A program made the position numbers and the translations under genes. Shown one piece after another: positions 1-6,091 of a stretch of DNA of 11,711 bases (position 1 is the stretch's first letter; every line of letters begins with the position of its first letter). Under the pieces are notes generated by a model, which did not search any database, was not told where the DNA came from, and worked only from the letters and a program-made list of their open reading frames with translations. Origin of the DNA: an uncultured Ruminococcus sp. (GTDB lineage Bacteria > Bacillota > Clostridia > Oscillospirales > Acutalibacteraceae); NCBI GenBank assembly GCA_902803585.1, contig CADCQO010000095.1, positions 1 to 11,711 of the forward strand, given 5' to 3'.

Positions 1-1
1 C

Positions 2-595
2 TATGTCGGTTCGTTCTGCGGCTTTGCACCGGCAGATGATCCGGAAATTGCACTGATCTGTTACTTTGATACACCTGACCCCGATATTAACTACTATGGT
101 TCTGCGGTAGCAGGCCCGTGTTTCCGCAATATTCTCAGCGAAGTACTGCCGTATCTCGGTATTGAAAAAGTCTACTCACAGACAGAGCTGGGCAATCTTG
201 ATACAACGGCAGGCGCTTATGTCGGCATGCAGGTATCTGATGCACAGACGATGGTTGTCAATGACAAGCTCAAGCCTGTTATCATGGGCAAGGGAAAGAC
301 CGTTGTCGCACAGAATCCCGATGCTTATACGACAGTGCCGAAGGACGGAACCGTGATACTCTATACCGAGAGTGAAACGGTTGTTCAGAAGGTCAAAGTG
401 CCGGACTTCTCGAATATGACACTGACCGAAGTGAATGCAGCGGCGGCGGCATACAACCTGAATATCAGCATCAAAGGCTCGCTGTCCTCAGAGGGCAGAA
501 GCTATGCGAAGAAGCAGGATATTGCACCCAATACGGAGGTGGAACCGTATACGGTTGTCACGGTTACTTTCAATCAGGACAACAGTATCATGTAG
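2..595 (+). CDS. ftsI: Class B penicillin-binding protein (FtsI/SpoVD type), 3' part with two PASTA repeats, 5'-truncated by window
   Basis: Only the last 197 residues are in the window; the gene starts upstream. The fragment opens with YVGSFCGFAPADDPEIAL, the stretch that normally follows the KTG box of the transpeptidase domain, so the SxxK, SxN and KTG motifs lie outside. The transpeptidase fold ends near fragment residue 55. Two PASTA-like repeats follow, at about residues 72-123 and 132-190; the second starts with KVPDF and ends in VTVTF. These enzymes sit outside the membrane on one N-terminal anchor and cross-link peptidoglycan with an FtsW-type polymerase. The position just before mraY and ftsW fits the septal enzyme. 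PASTA repeats occur in both the vegetative PBP2B and the sporulation SpoVD forms, and the sequence alone does not separate them, so the symbol is provisional. The stop codon is TAG at 593-595. Confidence 0.9.
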   Translation, partial: YVGSFCGFAPADDPEIALICYFDTPDPDINYYGSAVAGPCFRNILSEVLPYLGIEKVYSQTELGNLDTTAGAYVGMQVSDAQTMVVNDKLKPVIMGKGKTVVAQNPDAYTTVPKDGTVILYTESETVVQKVKVPDFSNMTLTEVNAAAAAYNLNISIKGSLSSEGRSYAKKQDIAPNTEVEPYTVVTVTFNQDNSIM

Positions 596-667
596 TGATT
601 TTTCTGAATAAAAGGGACGGAATGGAAAACGGAGATTGTAAGGCACTTGAAAGGTGGAAATGAAATT

Positions 668-1693
668 ATGACAGGATTGTGGACAGTAATAGCGGCGGCG
701 GCGGCTTTTGCGATAGCTGGTTTGTTGGGTATATGGCTGATACCTTTTTTGCACAAGATCCATTTCGGGCAGACAATCCGTGATGAAGGCCCCAAATGGC
801 ACGACAGCAAGCAGGGTACTCCCATCATGGGCGGCTTTATGTTCATTATCGGCAGTCTTGTGGCCGGCGTAAGCTGTGTCCTTCTGTATCACGCTTTCGG
901 CACAAAGGAAACAGACCTCATGACAGCAAAGATTTTTGCCGGTATGTTCATGGCAACAGCTTTTGGTGCAATCGGTTTTATTGACGATTATATCAAAGCT
1001 GTCAAAAAGCGCAACCTCGGACTGACGGTCATACAGAAGCTGGTGCTGCAGTTTGTTGTCGCAATTGCTTATCTGCTGACAATTGCACTGTTCGGCGGCA
1101 AGACAGAAACGTTTATTCCTTTTTACGGTATGCTGGATATCGGCATTTTCTACTATCCTCTCTCAGCGATCCTGATTGTGGGCGTTGTCAATGCGGCAAA
1201 CCTGACAGACGGCATTGACGGTCTGCACGGTTCTGTTACCTTCTTCATGTCTATCTTCTTTATGCTGATTGCCAGCTATGTCAGCAGAATGGGTGTGTCC
1301 ATTGTGTCGGCTGCGCTGGCAGGGGGCTGTCTGGGATTCCTGCTGTGGAATTTCCATCCGGCAAAGGTATTTATGGGCGATACAGGCTCTCTGTATCTGG
1401 GCGGTTATGTGTGTGCGCTGGCGTTTGCTATGGATATGCCGATCATGCTCATACTGATTTCCCTCATTTACATCTGCGAGATGTTCTCCGTTATTCTGCA
1501 GGTGCTTTACTTCAAGGCAACAAAGGGAAAGCGTCTTTTCAAAATGAGTCCGATACACCACCACTTTGAGATGTGCGGCTGGTCAGAAGTCAAAATCGTG
1601 GTGATGTTCAGTGTGTTTACCATTATCTGCGGTGCGCTTGCCTTTATCATGGTAGTATACGGCAACTACCGCATACCGAGCTTTACAGTGTGA
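668..1693 (+). CDS. mraY: Phospho-N-acetylmuramoyl-pentapeptide transferase MraY
   Basis: MraY transfers phospho-MurNAc-pentapeptide from its UDP carrier to undecaprenyl phosphate, making lipid I on the inner face of the membrane. The 341-residue product has the family length and about ten hydrophobic segments. Family signatures are present: the metal-binding IDDYIK at 105-110, NAANLTDGIDGL at 175-186, MGDTGSLYLGG at 236-246, and the HHHFE cluster at 297-301. I chose ATG 668 because AAAGGTGG at 650-657 is well placed before it. A TTG at 647 would add seven residues but lies upstream of this ribosome binding site. The gene begins 72 bases after the PBP stop. No murF lies between the PBP and mraY, and no murD follows, unlike many dcw clusters. 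Confidence 0.97.
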   Translation: MTGLWTVIAAAAAFAIAGLLGIWLIPFLHKIHFGQTIRDEGPKWHDSKQGTPIMGGFMFIIGSLVAGVSCVLLYHAFGTKETDLMTAKIFAGMFMATAFGAIGFIDDYIKAVKKRNLGLTVIQKLVLQFVVAIAYLLTIALFGGKTETFIPFYGMLDIGIFYYPLSAILIVGVVNAANLTDGIDGLHGSVTFFMSIFFMLIASYVSRMGVSIVSAALAGGCLGFLLWNFHPAKVFMGDTGSLYLGGYVCALAFAMDMPIMLILISLIYICEMFSVILQVLYFKATKGKRLFKMSPIHHHFEMCGWSEVKIVVMFSVFTIICGALAFIMVVYGNYRIPSFTV

Positions 1694-1700
1694 GGCTCGC

Positions 1701-1731
1701 CTGCGGCCGTCAGAAGTCTGACCGCAGTTTT
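1701..1731 (+). terminator. Possible weak terminator or attenuator hairpin between mraY and ftsW
   Basis: CTGCGG (1701-1706) pairs with CCGCAG (1722-1727). After a three-base bulge, TCAG (1710-1713) pairs with CTGA (1718-1721) around an AAGT loop. Four T residues follow, then C. The short U-tract and the bulge suggest partial termination or an RNA-processing structure rather than a strong terminator. It lies in the 89-base gap where murD is often found. Function is inferred. Confidence 0.4.
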
Positions 1732-1782
1732 CAGGCTTTCAGGGAATTCAACATGGGAAAAGGAAGTGAGGAAGGAATGAGA

Positions 1783-3009
1783 ATGGACGGTTCGCCGGCA
1801 AGAAAGCTGCCGCAGCCGCAGCTGCCCGGAAGAGCGGCCGGAAAGTCTGCCGAAAAGACAACCATGCTGAAAAGAGTAAGGAAAAAGCTCAAATGGTTTT
1901 CTGTACGGCGCGGTATGGACATGACTTTTCTGTTTTTGGTGCTGGCGCTGCTGATTATTGGAATGATTATGATGTTCTCGGCAAGTTATCCGTCCTCATA
2001 CGAGGAAACAGGCGACAGCCTTGAATATCTCCGCAGACAGGGCATTTTTGCCATCATGGGCCTGGCAGCAATGGTGTTTTTGTCCTACTTCGACTATCAC
2101 CATCTGCACAAATTTGCACTGATCCTGCTGATTATCGCAGTCGGTGCGCTGGGGTATGTACTTGTCGTACCAAGCAACGGCGTAAGAAGATGGATCAATC
2201 TCGGTTTGTTCACCATACAGGCTTCTGAGATTGCCAAACTCGCCGTTATCCTTTATCTGGCGCACTGGGGCTCGGTACACTTCAAGCAAATGGACACCTT
2301 CAAATACGGCGTTCTGCCTGCTATTATCATCATGGGAGTGATGGGTGTCCTGCTGATTATGGAACCGCACTACTCCGGTATCGTTATTATCGGCGCACTG
2401 ATTATGCTGATGATGTTTATCAGCGGTGCAAAACTGCGGTACTTTATTATCGCCTTTGGCGCGATAGGCGTGGTGGTCATCGGTCTGGCGGTCACGGGCA
2501 AGCTCGGTTATGCCATGACCCGTCTGGCAGGCTGGGGACAGGCGCTGACCTACACCACCGATCAGGTATGGAACGACACTTATCAGACCCGCAACTCCCT
2601 TTATGCGATCGGTTCAGGCGGGTTCTGGGGTCTGGGACTGGGTCAGTCCAGACAGAAATATCTCTATATTCCGGAAGCACAGAACGACTTTGTGTTTGCT
2701 GTCGTATGTGAGGAACTGGGCTTTATCGGTGCGGCCATCATTTTGTGCCTGTTTGCGCTGCTGGTCTGGAGAGGCATCACCATTTCTATGCGGGCGCAGG
2801 ACAAATTCGGCTCTCTGCTCGGCATCGGTCTTTCTGCACAGATCGGTCTGCAGGTGATCCTCAACATTATGGTTATTACCGACTGGCTGCCGAATACCGG
2901 TATCAGTCTGCCGTTCTTCAGTTTCGGCGGTTCGTCCCTCATCATGCTGCTGGCACAGATGGGTATTATACTATCTATCTCCCGCACATCGAATCTTGAA
3001 AAAGCATAG
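1783..3009 (+). CDS. ftsW: SEDS peptidoglycan polymerase FtsW
   Basis: FtsW-family proteins polymerise lipid II into glycan strands at the septum together with a class B PBP, which here is encoded just upstream. The 408-residue product has a basic cytoplasmic N-terminus (1-46) and about ten membrane segments starting near residue 47. SEDS hallmarks are present: NGVRRWINLG (132-141), QASEIAKLA (146-154), the loop YIPEAQNDFVFAVVCEELG (295-313) with D302 at the presumed catalytic position, and LPFFSFGGSSL (376-386). Where many relatives have Q/E-P-D-x-G, this protein has EPHYSG at 194-199. I prefer ATG 1783 because GAGGAAGG (1768-1775) ends 7 bases before it; ATG 1777 is too close to that site and ATG 1753 is less well served. 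A longer frame from 1573 would overlap mraY and encode unrelated residues. Confidence 0.93.
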   Translation: MDGSPARKLPQPQLPGRAAGKSAEKTTMLKRVRKKLKWFSVRRGMDMTFLFLVLALLIIGMIMMFSASYPSSYEETGDSLEYLRRQGIFAIMGLAAMVFLSYFDYHHLHKFALILLIIAVGALGYVLVVPSNGVRRWINLGLFTIQASEIAKLAVILYLAHWGSVHFKQMDTFKYGVLPAIIIMGVMGVLLIMEPHYSGIVIIGALIMLMMFISGAKLRYFIIAFGAIGVVVIGLAVTGKLGYAMTRLAGWGQALTYTTDQVWNDTYQTRNSLYAIGSGGFWGLGLGQSRQKYLYIPEAQNDFVFAVVCEELGFIGAAIILCLFALLVWRGITISMRAQDKFGSLLGIGLSAQIGLQVILNIMVITDWLPNTGISLPFFSFGGSSLIMLLAQMGIILSISRTSNLEKA

Positions 3010-3023
3010 GAGTGTGTGTTGCA

Positions 3024-4160
3024 ATGAAAATTTTATTTGCCGGAGGCGGTACAGCGGGACATATCAATCCTGCTTTGGCAATTGCCGGTTATGTCAAGGA
3101 GCGTCAGCCTGATGCAGAAATTCTCTATATCGGCGCAGCAGGCGGCATGGAAGAGCGTCTTGTACCGCAGGCGGGCTTTCCGTTCAGAGGTATCACGGTG
3201 CAGGGCTTCCGCCGCAAGATTTCTTTCAGCGCACTGAAAGAGAATATCGTGACCATCAAAAAGGCGATTTCCGCCAGCAGGGAAGCCAGAAAAATCATAG
3301 AAGAATTCCAGCCGGATATCTGTATCGGTACGGGCGGCTACGTCAGCGGCCCCGTGCTGAGAACAGCCGCCAAAATGGGCATTCCTACCCTTATTCACGA
3401 GCAGAATGCGTATCCGGGCGTTACCAATAAGATGCTTTCCAGACACGCTTCCCGCGTTATGCTTGCCATGCCCGATGCCCGCGCACATTTCAAGGGAAAG
3501 TGCCGCTTTGTGGATACGGGCAATCCTGTAAGAGGAGAAATTCTCGTGCAGGAAAAGCAGGCGGCCCGTCAGCAGTTAGGACTGGACCAGCGTCCTGTGA
3601 TCCTGTCTTTCGGCGGCAGTCTGGGAGCAAGAAGAATCAACGAATCCCTTGCCGATGTCATTGCAAGAAGTGCAAAGGACGGACGCTATCAGCATATTCA
3701 TGCTTACGGTCAGTATGGCAAATGGTTTCCGCAGCTTCTGGAAGAAAAGGGTGCTGACCTGAACAATGCAAAGAACCTTGATATCCGTGAGTATATCAAC
3801 GATATGCCCGTATGTCTGGCGGCGGCTGATGTGGTCATCGCAAGAGCAGGCGCTATTACACTGAGTGAAATTCAGGTCAAGGGCAAGCCCTCTATTCTGA
3901 TTCCGTCACCGAATGTAGCAGAAAATCATCAGTTCCATAATGCGATGTCGCTGGTGAACCAGAACGCTGCCGTTATGATCGAGGAAAAAGACCTTACGCC
4001 GGAAAAACTGACAGAAGAGATCGACAAGCTCGCCTCTGATCCGAAGCGTCTGGCGGAATATGCTGAAAATGCGAAGCGCATGGCGATTGCAGACGCTGCC
4101 AAACGTATCTATTCGGTTATTATCGAAGTGCTGGCTTCCGAAAAAAGCAAAAAGGCATAA
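3024..4160 (+). CDS. murG: UDP-GlcNAc:lipid I N-acetylglucosaminyltransferase MurG
   Basis: MurG adds GlcNAc to lipid I to give lipid II at the inner membrane surface, directly after MraY in the pathway. The 378-residue GT-B protein shows the glycine-rich FAGGGTAGHINPALA near the N-terminus (5-19), TGGYVSGP (103-110), HEQNAYPG (125-132), the second glycine loop FGGSLGARRINE (196-207), and the nucleotide-sugar site ARAGAITLSEI (273-283), followed by NVAENHQ (298-304). ATG 3024 is chosen. The site AGGAG (3008-3012) overlaps the ftsW stop codon and lies 11 bases before the ATG, which points to translational coupling. A GTG at 3012 would place the start inside that site. The C-terminus ends in a lysine-rich tail. 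Confidence 0.97.
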   Translation: MKILFAGGGTAGHINPALAIAGYVKERQPDAEILYIGAAGGMEERLVPQAGFPFRGITVQGFRRKISFSALKENIVTIKKAISASREARKIIEEFQPDICIGTGGYVSGPVLRTAAKMGIPTLIHEQNAYPGVTNKMLSRHASRVMLAMPDARAHFKGKCRFVDTGNPVRGEILVQEKQAARQQLGLDQRPVILSFGGSLGARRINESLADVIARSAKDGRYQHIHAYGQYGKWFPQLLEEKGADLNNAKNLDIREYINDMPVCLAAADVVIARAGAITLSEIQVKGKPSILIPSPNVAENHQFHNAMSLVNQNAAVMIEEKDLTPEKLTEEIDKLASDPKRLAEYAENAKRMAIADAAKRIYSVIIEVLASEKSKKA

Positions 4161-4165
4161 GGATG

Positions 4166-4182
4166 TGTCCCGCAAAAGGACA
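4166..4182 (+). other. Small hairpin between murG and ftsQ
   Basis: TGTCC (4166-4170) pairs with GGACA (4178-4182) around a CGCAAAA loop, six bases after the murG stop. No T-tract follows, so it is not a typical terminator. It may be an RNA-processing or stabilising element, or chance. Confidence 0.25.
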
Positions 4183-4203
4183 ATTGTATAAGGGGAAAAG
4201 ATT

Positions 4204-5733
4204 ATGGGTAAAAAAACAACCGGTTCACCCCGTCAGAGGGACGGTACACAGCAACCGACACCGTCCGGCAGAAGACGTTCACAGAACGCTTCATCTCCCC
4301 TGAAGTCGGGTCAGCAGCGTGTGAATACCAAGGGGAAAAGAAAACGAAAAAAGAATGAAATCATTCTGGAAGGCAATACGGATTACGGCGACCGTTACAG
4401 CTCACAGGATGGATTTGACAGCGGTGCAGAAGATGTGCTGAGAAAAAAAAGACCGAGGGAAAGCGCCCTGCACTATTCCACACCCCTGCCGCCTGCCAAA
4501 GCACCTATCAGCCCGTACAAACGCCGGCTTAAGCGGATATTGTTCTACGGCGTGACCCTGCTGGCGATTATTTCCATAGGGGTGCTGCTGTCGCTGACGG
4601 TATTTTTCAAAATCGAGAGTATCAGCGTGGAGGGGGAAACCCGCTACGACAGCGCAAAGATTATCGAGGCATCTATGATACAGGAGGGAGAAAATTTCTT
4701 CCTTTGCAATACTTCCACAGGTGAACAGAAGATCTGGAAGGATTTCCCCTACATAGAGTCTGTCCGCATCGAAAAGAAGCTCTTCAACAGAATTGTGATC
4801 AGCGTGCAGGAGGCTGTTCCTTCTTACGTCATTGAAAGCAGCGGAAGCTATGTCCTCCTCAGCGAGAGCGGAAAAATTATTGATATTTCCAACAAAAAGC
4901 AGGCAGATGTTCCCATCATCATGGGGGCTAAGCTGGCGGAACCGGCACTGTCCGCCTCTGTAAAATATCAGGACGATAATGTAGAAGGCTATCTGGAGGA
5001 AATTCTGACAGCTGCTCAGGAATACAAGATCGGTGAACTGAAAGTGATTGATATTACAAGCCTTGCCGGCATCTCCGTAGAAACAAAGGAAGGCTTTCAC
5101 ATTATTCTGGGCAGCCCTGAAAGTATCAGCTACAAAATGATGACTGCCCACAAAATCATGAAAAAAGATGTGCCGGAAGGTGATACCGGCACGCTGGACG
5201 TATCGCTCAGCGCAGTAGAAGGCGGCAAGTCCTATTTCAATTCCCGTAAACCCGTAAAGCAGGAATCTTCCGCACAGCCTTCTCAGCAGCCGGAAACTTC
5301 CCGCAAGCCGCAGACCAGTAAACCCGAAAGTTCTTCGGCTGTTTCCGGTCAGTCATCAAAACCCTCCCAGCAGTCTTCCCGTACCTCGCAGCCGCCGTCA
5401 GAATCTTCCGCAGTATCCTCAGAAACGGCTGAAGTTCCTTCAGAAAGCAGTGCTGCTGATGAAAACACCGATATCAGTGATGAAAATACCGATACCAGTG
5501 ATGAGAACACCGATATTAGTGACGAAAACACCGATATCAGTGACGACACAAGCTCCGGCGAGGATGAGGACGGCAGTACCGATGGCGATGACACCAATTC
5601 TGACGGTGACGCGGATACTGACAGCACCGGTTCAGATGACGATACAGGCTCCGATGACACGGATACAGATGACAACGGTACAGAAAACAGCGGCAGTACA
5701 GACGACAACGGCACAGGTGATGATTTAACCTGA
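4204..5733 (+). CDS. ftsQ: Cell division protein FtsQ/DivIB with long acidic C-terminal tail
   Basis: FtsQ/DivIB is a bitopic divisome protein that bridges the cytoplasmic ring and the wall synthases. Identification rests on architecture and position between murG and ftsZ. A basic, disordered cytoplasmic part (1-110) contains KGKRKRKK (43-50). One membrane helix follows at about 111-135. A POTRA domain (about 136-205) opens with FKIESISVEGETRYD and includes DFPYIESVRIEKKLFNRIVISVQE. The beta domain follows (about 206-340). Residues 345-509 are not part of the usual fold: first a Ser/Pro/Gln-rich stretch (345-417), then an almost purely Asp/Ser/Thr/Asn/Gly/Glu tail (418-509) with four DENTDIS-type heptads. 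At 509 residues the protein is much longer than B. subtilis DivIB (about 260). The ribosome binding site AAGGGG (4190-4195) is 8 bases before the ATG. Codon choice resembles the neighbours, and no frameshift is apparent. Confidence 0.88.
   Translation: MGKKTTGSPRQRDGTQQPTPSGRRRSQNASSPLKSGQQRVNTKGKRKRKKNEIILEGNTDYGDRYSSQDGFDSGAEDVLRKKRPRESALHYSTPLPPAKAPISPYKRRLKRILFYGVTLLAIISIGVLLSLTVFFKIESISVEGETRYDSAKIIEASMIQEGENFFLCNTSTGEQKIWKDFPYIESVRIEKKLFNRIVISVQEAVPSYVIESSGSYVLLSESGKIIDISNKKQADVPIIMGAKLAEPALSASVKYQDDNVEGYLEEILTAAQEYKIGELKVIDITSLAGISVETKEGFHIILGSPESISYKMMTAHKIMKKDVPEGDTGTLDVSLSAVEGGKSYFNSRKPVKQESSAQPSQQPETSRKPQTSKPESSSAVSGQSSKPSQQSSRTSQPPSESSAVSSETAEVPSESSAADENTDISDENTDTSDENTDISDENTDISDDTSSGEDEDGSTDGDDTNSDGDADTDSTGSDDDTGSDDTDTDDNGTENSGSTDDNGTGDDLT
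5458..5541 (+). repeat. Four tandem 21-base repeats encoding DENTDIS heptads in ftsQ
   Basis: Four in-frame 21-base units (5458-5478, 5479-5499, 5500-5520, 5521-5541) encode DENTDIS, DENTDTS, DENTDIS and DENTDIS. Most differences between copies are synonymous (GAT/GAC, GAA/GAG, AAC/AAT, ATC/ATT). Only one changes the protein, Ile to Thr in copy two. The pattern suggests an older duplication held at the protein level rather than a very recent slippage event. Confidence 0.9.
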
Positions 5734-5842
5734 ATGGGCAAGAAGTCCCCCAAGAACTTGAAAGTTTTATCGGTCTGCATTTTTCCATGCACGAATTACC
5801 ATACTTGAGCGAGAAGCCCCCACATCTACAGGTGGGTGAGTA
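5729..5842 (+). mobile_element. Putative IS200/IS605-type relic or non-autonomous element with right-end (omega-RNA-like) hairpin
   Basis: The stretch CTTGAGCGAGAAGCCCCCAC (5804-5823), followed by a loop and GGTGGGTGAGTA (5831-5842), resembles the right-end sequence of IS200/IS605-family elements. That sequence also forms the 3' scaffold of the TnpB-associated guide RNA. CCCAC (5819-5823) pairs with GTGGG (5832-5836). A related copy of the core, GCAAGAAGTCCCCCA, lies at 5738-5752, against GCGAGAAGCCCCCA at 5809-5822. Between them is a second palindrome, TGCAT (5776-5780) with ATGCA (5787-5791). No tnpA or tnpB reading frame is present, so this would be a remnant or a palindrome-associated mini-element. 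The left boundary is a guess: TTTAA at 5724-5728 resembles known target motifs. The similarity is recalled from the family, not from a search. Confidence 0.5.
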
Positions 5843-5885
5843 TATCATCAACAAAGGTGAAGGACATTACAGATGTTATTTGTCA

Positions 5886-5894
5886 TTATCCACA
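5886..5894 (+). promoter_or_regulatory. DnaA-box 9-mer upstream of ftsZ
   Basis: TTATCCACA matches the DnaA-box consensus TTATNCACA exactly. It lies about 200 bases before the ftsZ start and about 70-110 bases before the candidate promoters. I see no second perfect box nearby, so this could be chance or a regulatory site, but it is not evidence of an origin. Confidence 0.35.
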
Positions 5895-5964
5895 AAAAAC
5901 CCCCGCTGTAAAGCCGGAATATACTGTAAGAATGATAAATCTGTTGAAAATGTTAAATAGCATA

Positions 5965-6002
5965 TTGAATTTTATTGCAAAAAGTGGTAAATTAAATATA
6001 GC
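5965..6002 (+). promoter_or_regulatory. Candidate ftsZ promoter region (two overlapping sigma-A-like possibilities)
   Basis: The segment 5935-6025 is the most AT-rich stretch in the window. TTGAAT (5965-5970) and TAAATT (5988-5993) are 17 bases apart. TTGCAA (5975-5980) and TATAGC (5997-6002) are 16 bases apart. Each hexamer matches consensus in only four or five positions, so the exact promoter is uncertain. A separate ftsZ promoter is plausible because the gap to ftsQ is 358 bases. The remaining leader (6003-6091) can form a small stem, AGAAC (6042-6046) with GTTCT (6055-6059). Confidence 0.4.
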
Positions 6003-6091
6003 TGTATTTATCTTAAATAGTGACAATGTCAGATTGAGGAGAGAACATAGGGAAGTTCTGTCAGATGTTAATATTGAAAGGGAGTAAAACA

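Noticed and set aside
1573..1782. Upstream extension of the ftsW frame
   Set aside because: It would overlap the conserved end of mraY, its residues do not resemble FtsW, and a strong ribosome binding site supports ATG 1783.
4402..5151. Long minus-strand open frame opposite ftsQ (249 codons)
   Set aside because: It mirrors the conserved FtsQ coding sequence, has no ribosome binding site worth naming and no recognisable domain. It is an antisense shadow.
5458..5541. Tandem 21-base repeats considered as a CRISPR-like array
   Set aside because: The units are contiguous without spacers, stay in frame and encode protein heptads with synonymous differences.
5550..5730. FtsQ Asp-rich tail considered as calcium-binding RTX or thrombospondin-type repeats
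   Set aside because: Short D-x-D-like stretches occur, but there is no regular GGxGxD nonapeptide or repeating EF-like spacing. Composition alone does not support a named family.
5880..6030. Replication origin suggested by a DnaA box beside an AT-rich stretch
   Set aside because: Only one perfect box is visible and the neighbouring genes are not dnaA, dnaN, gidA or similar origin markers.
5836..6087. Plus-strand open frame of 83 codons in the ftsQ-ftsZ gap
   Set aside because: It has no ribosome binding site, starts inside the hairpin region, runs through the AT-rich promoter segment and ends at ftsZ. Its composition does not look coding.
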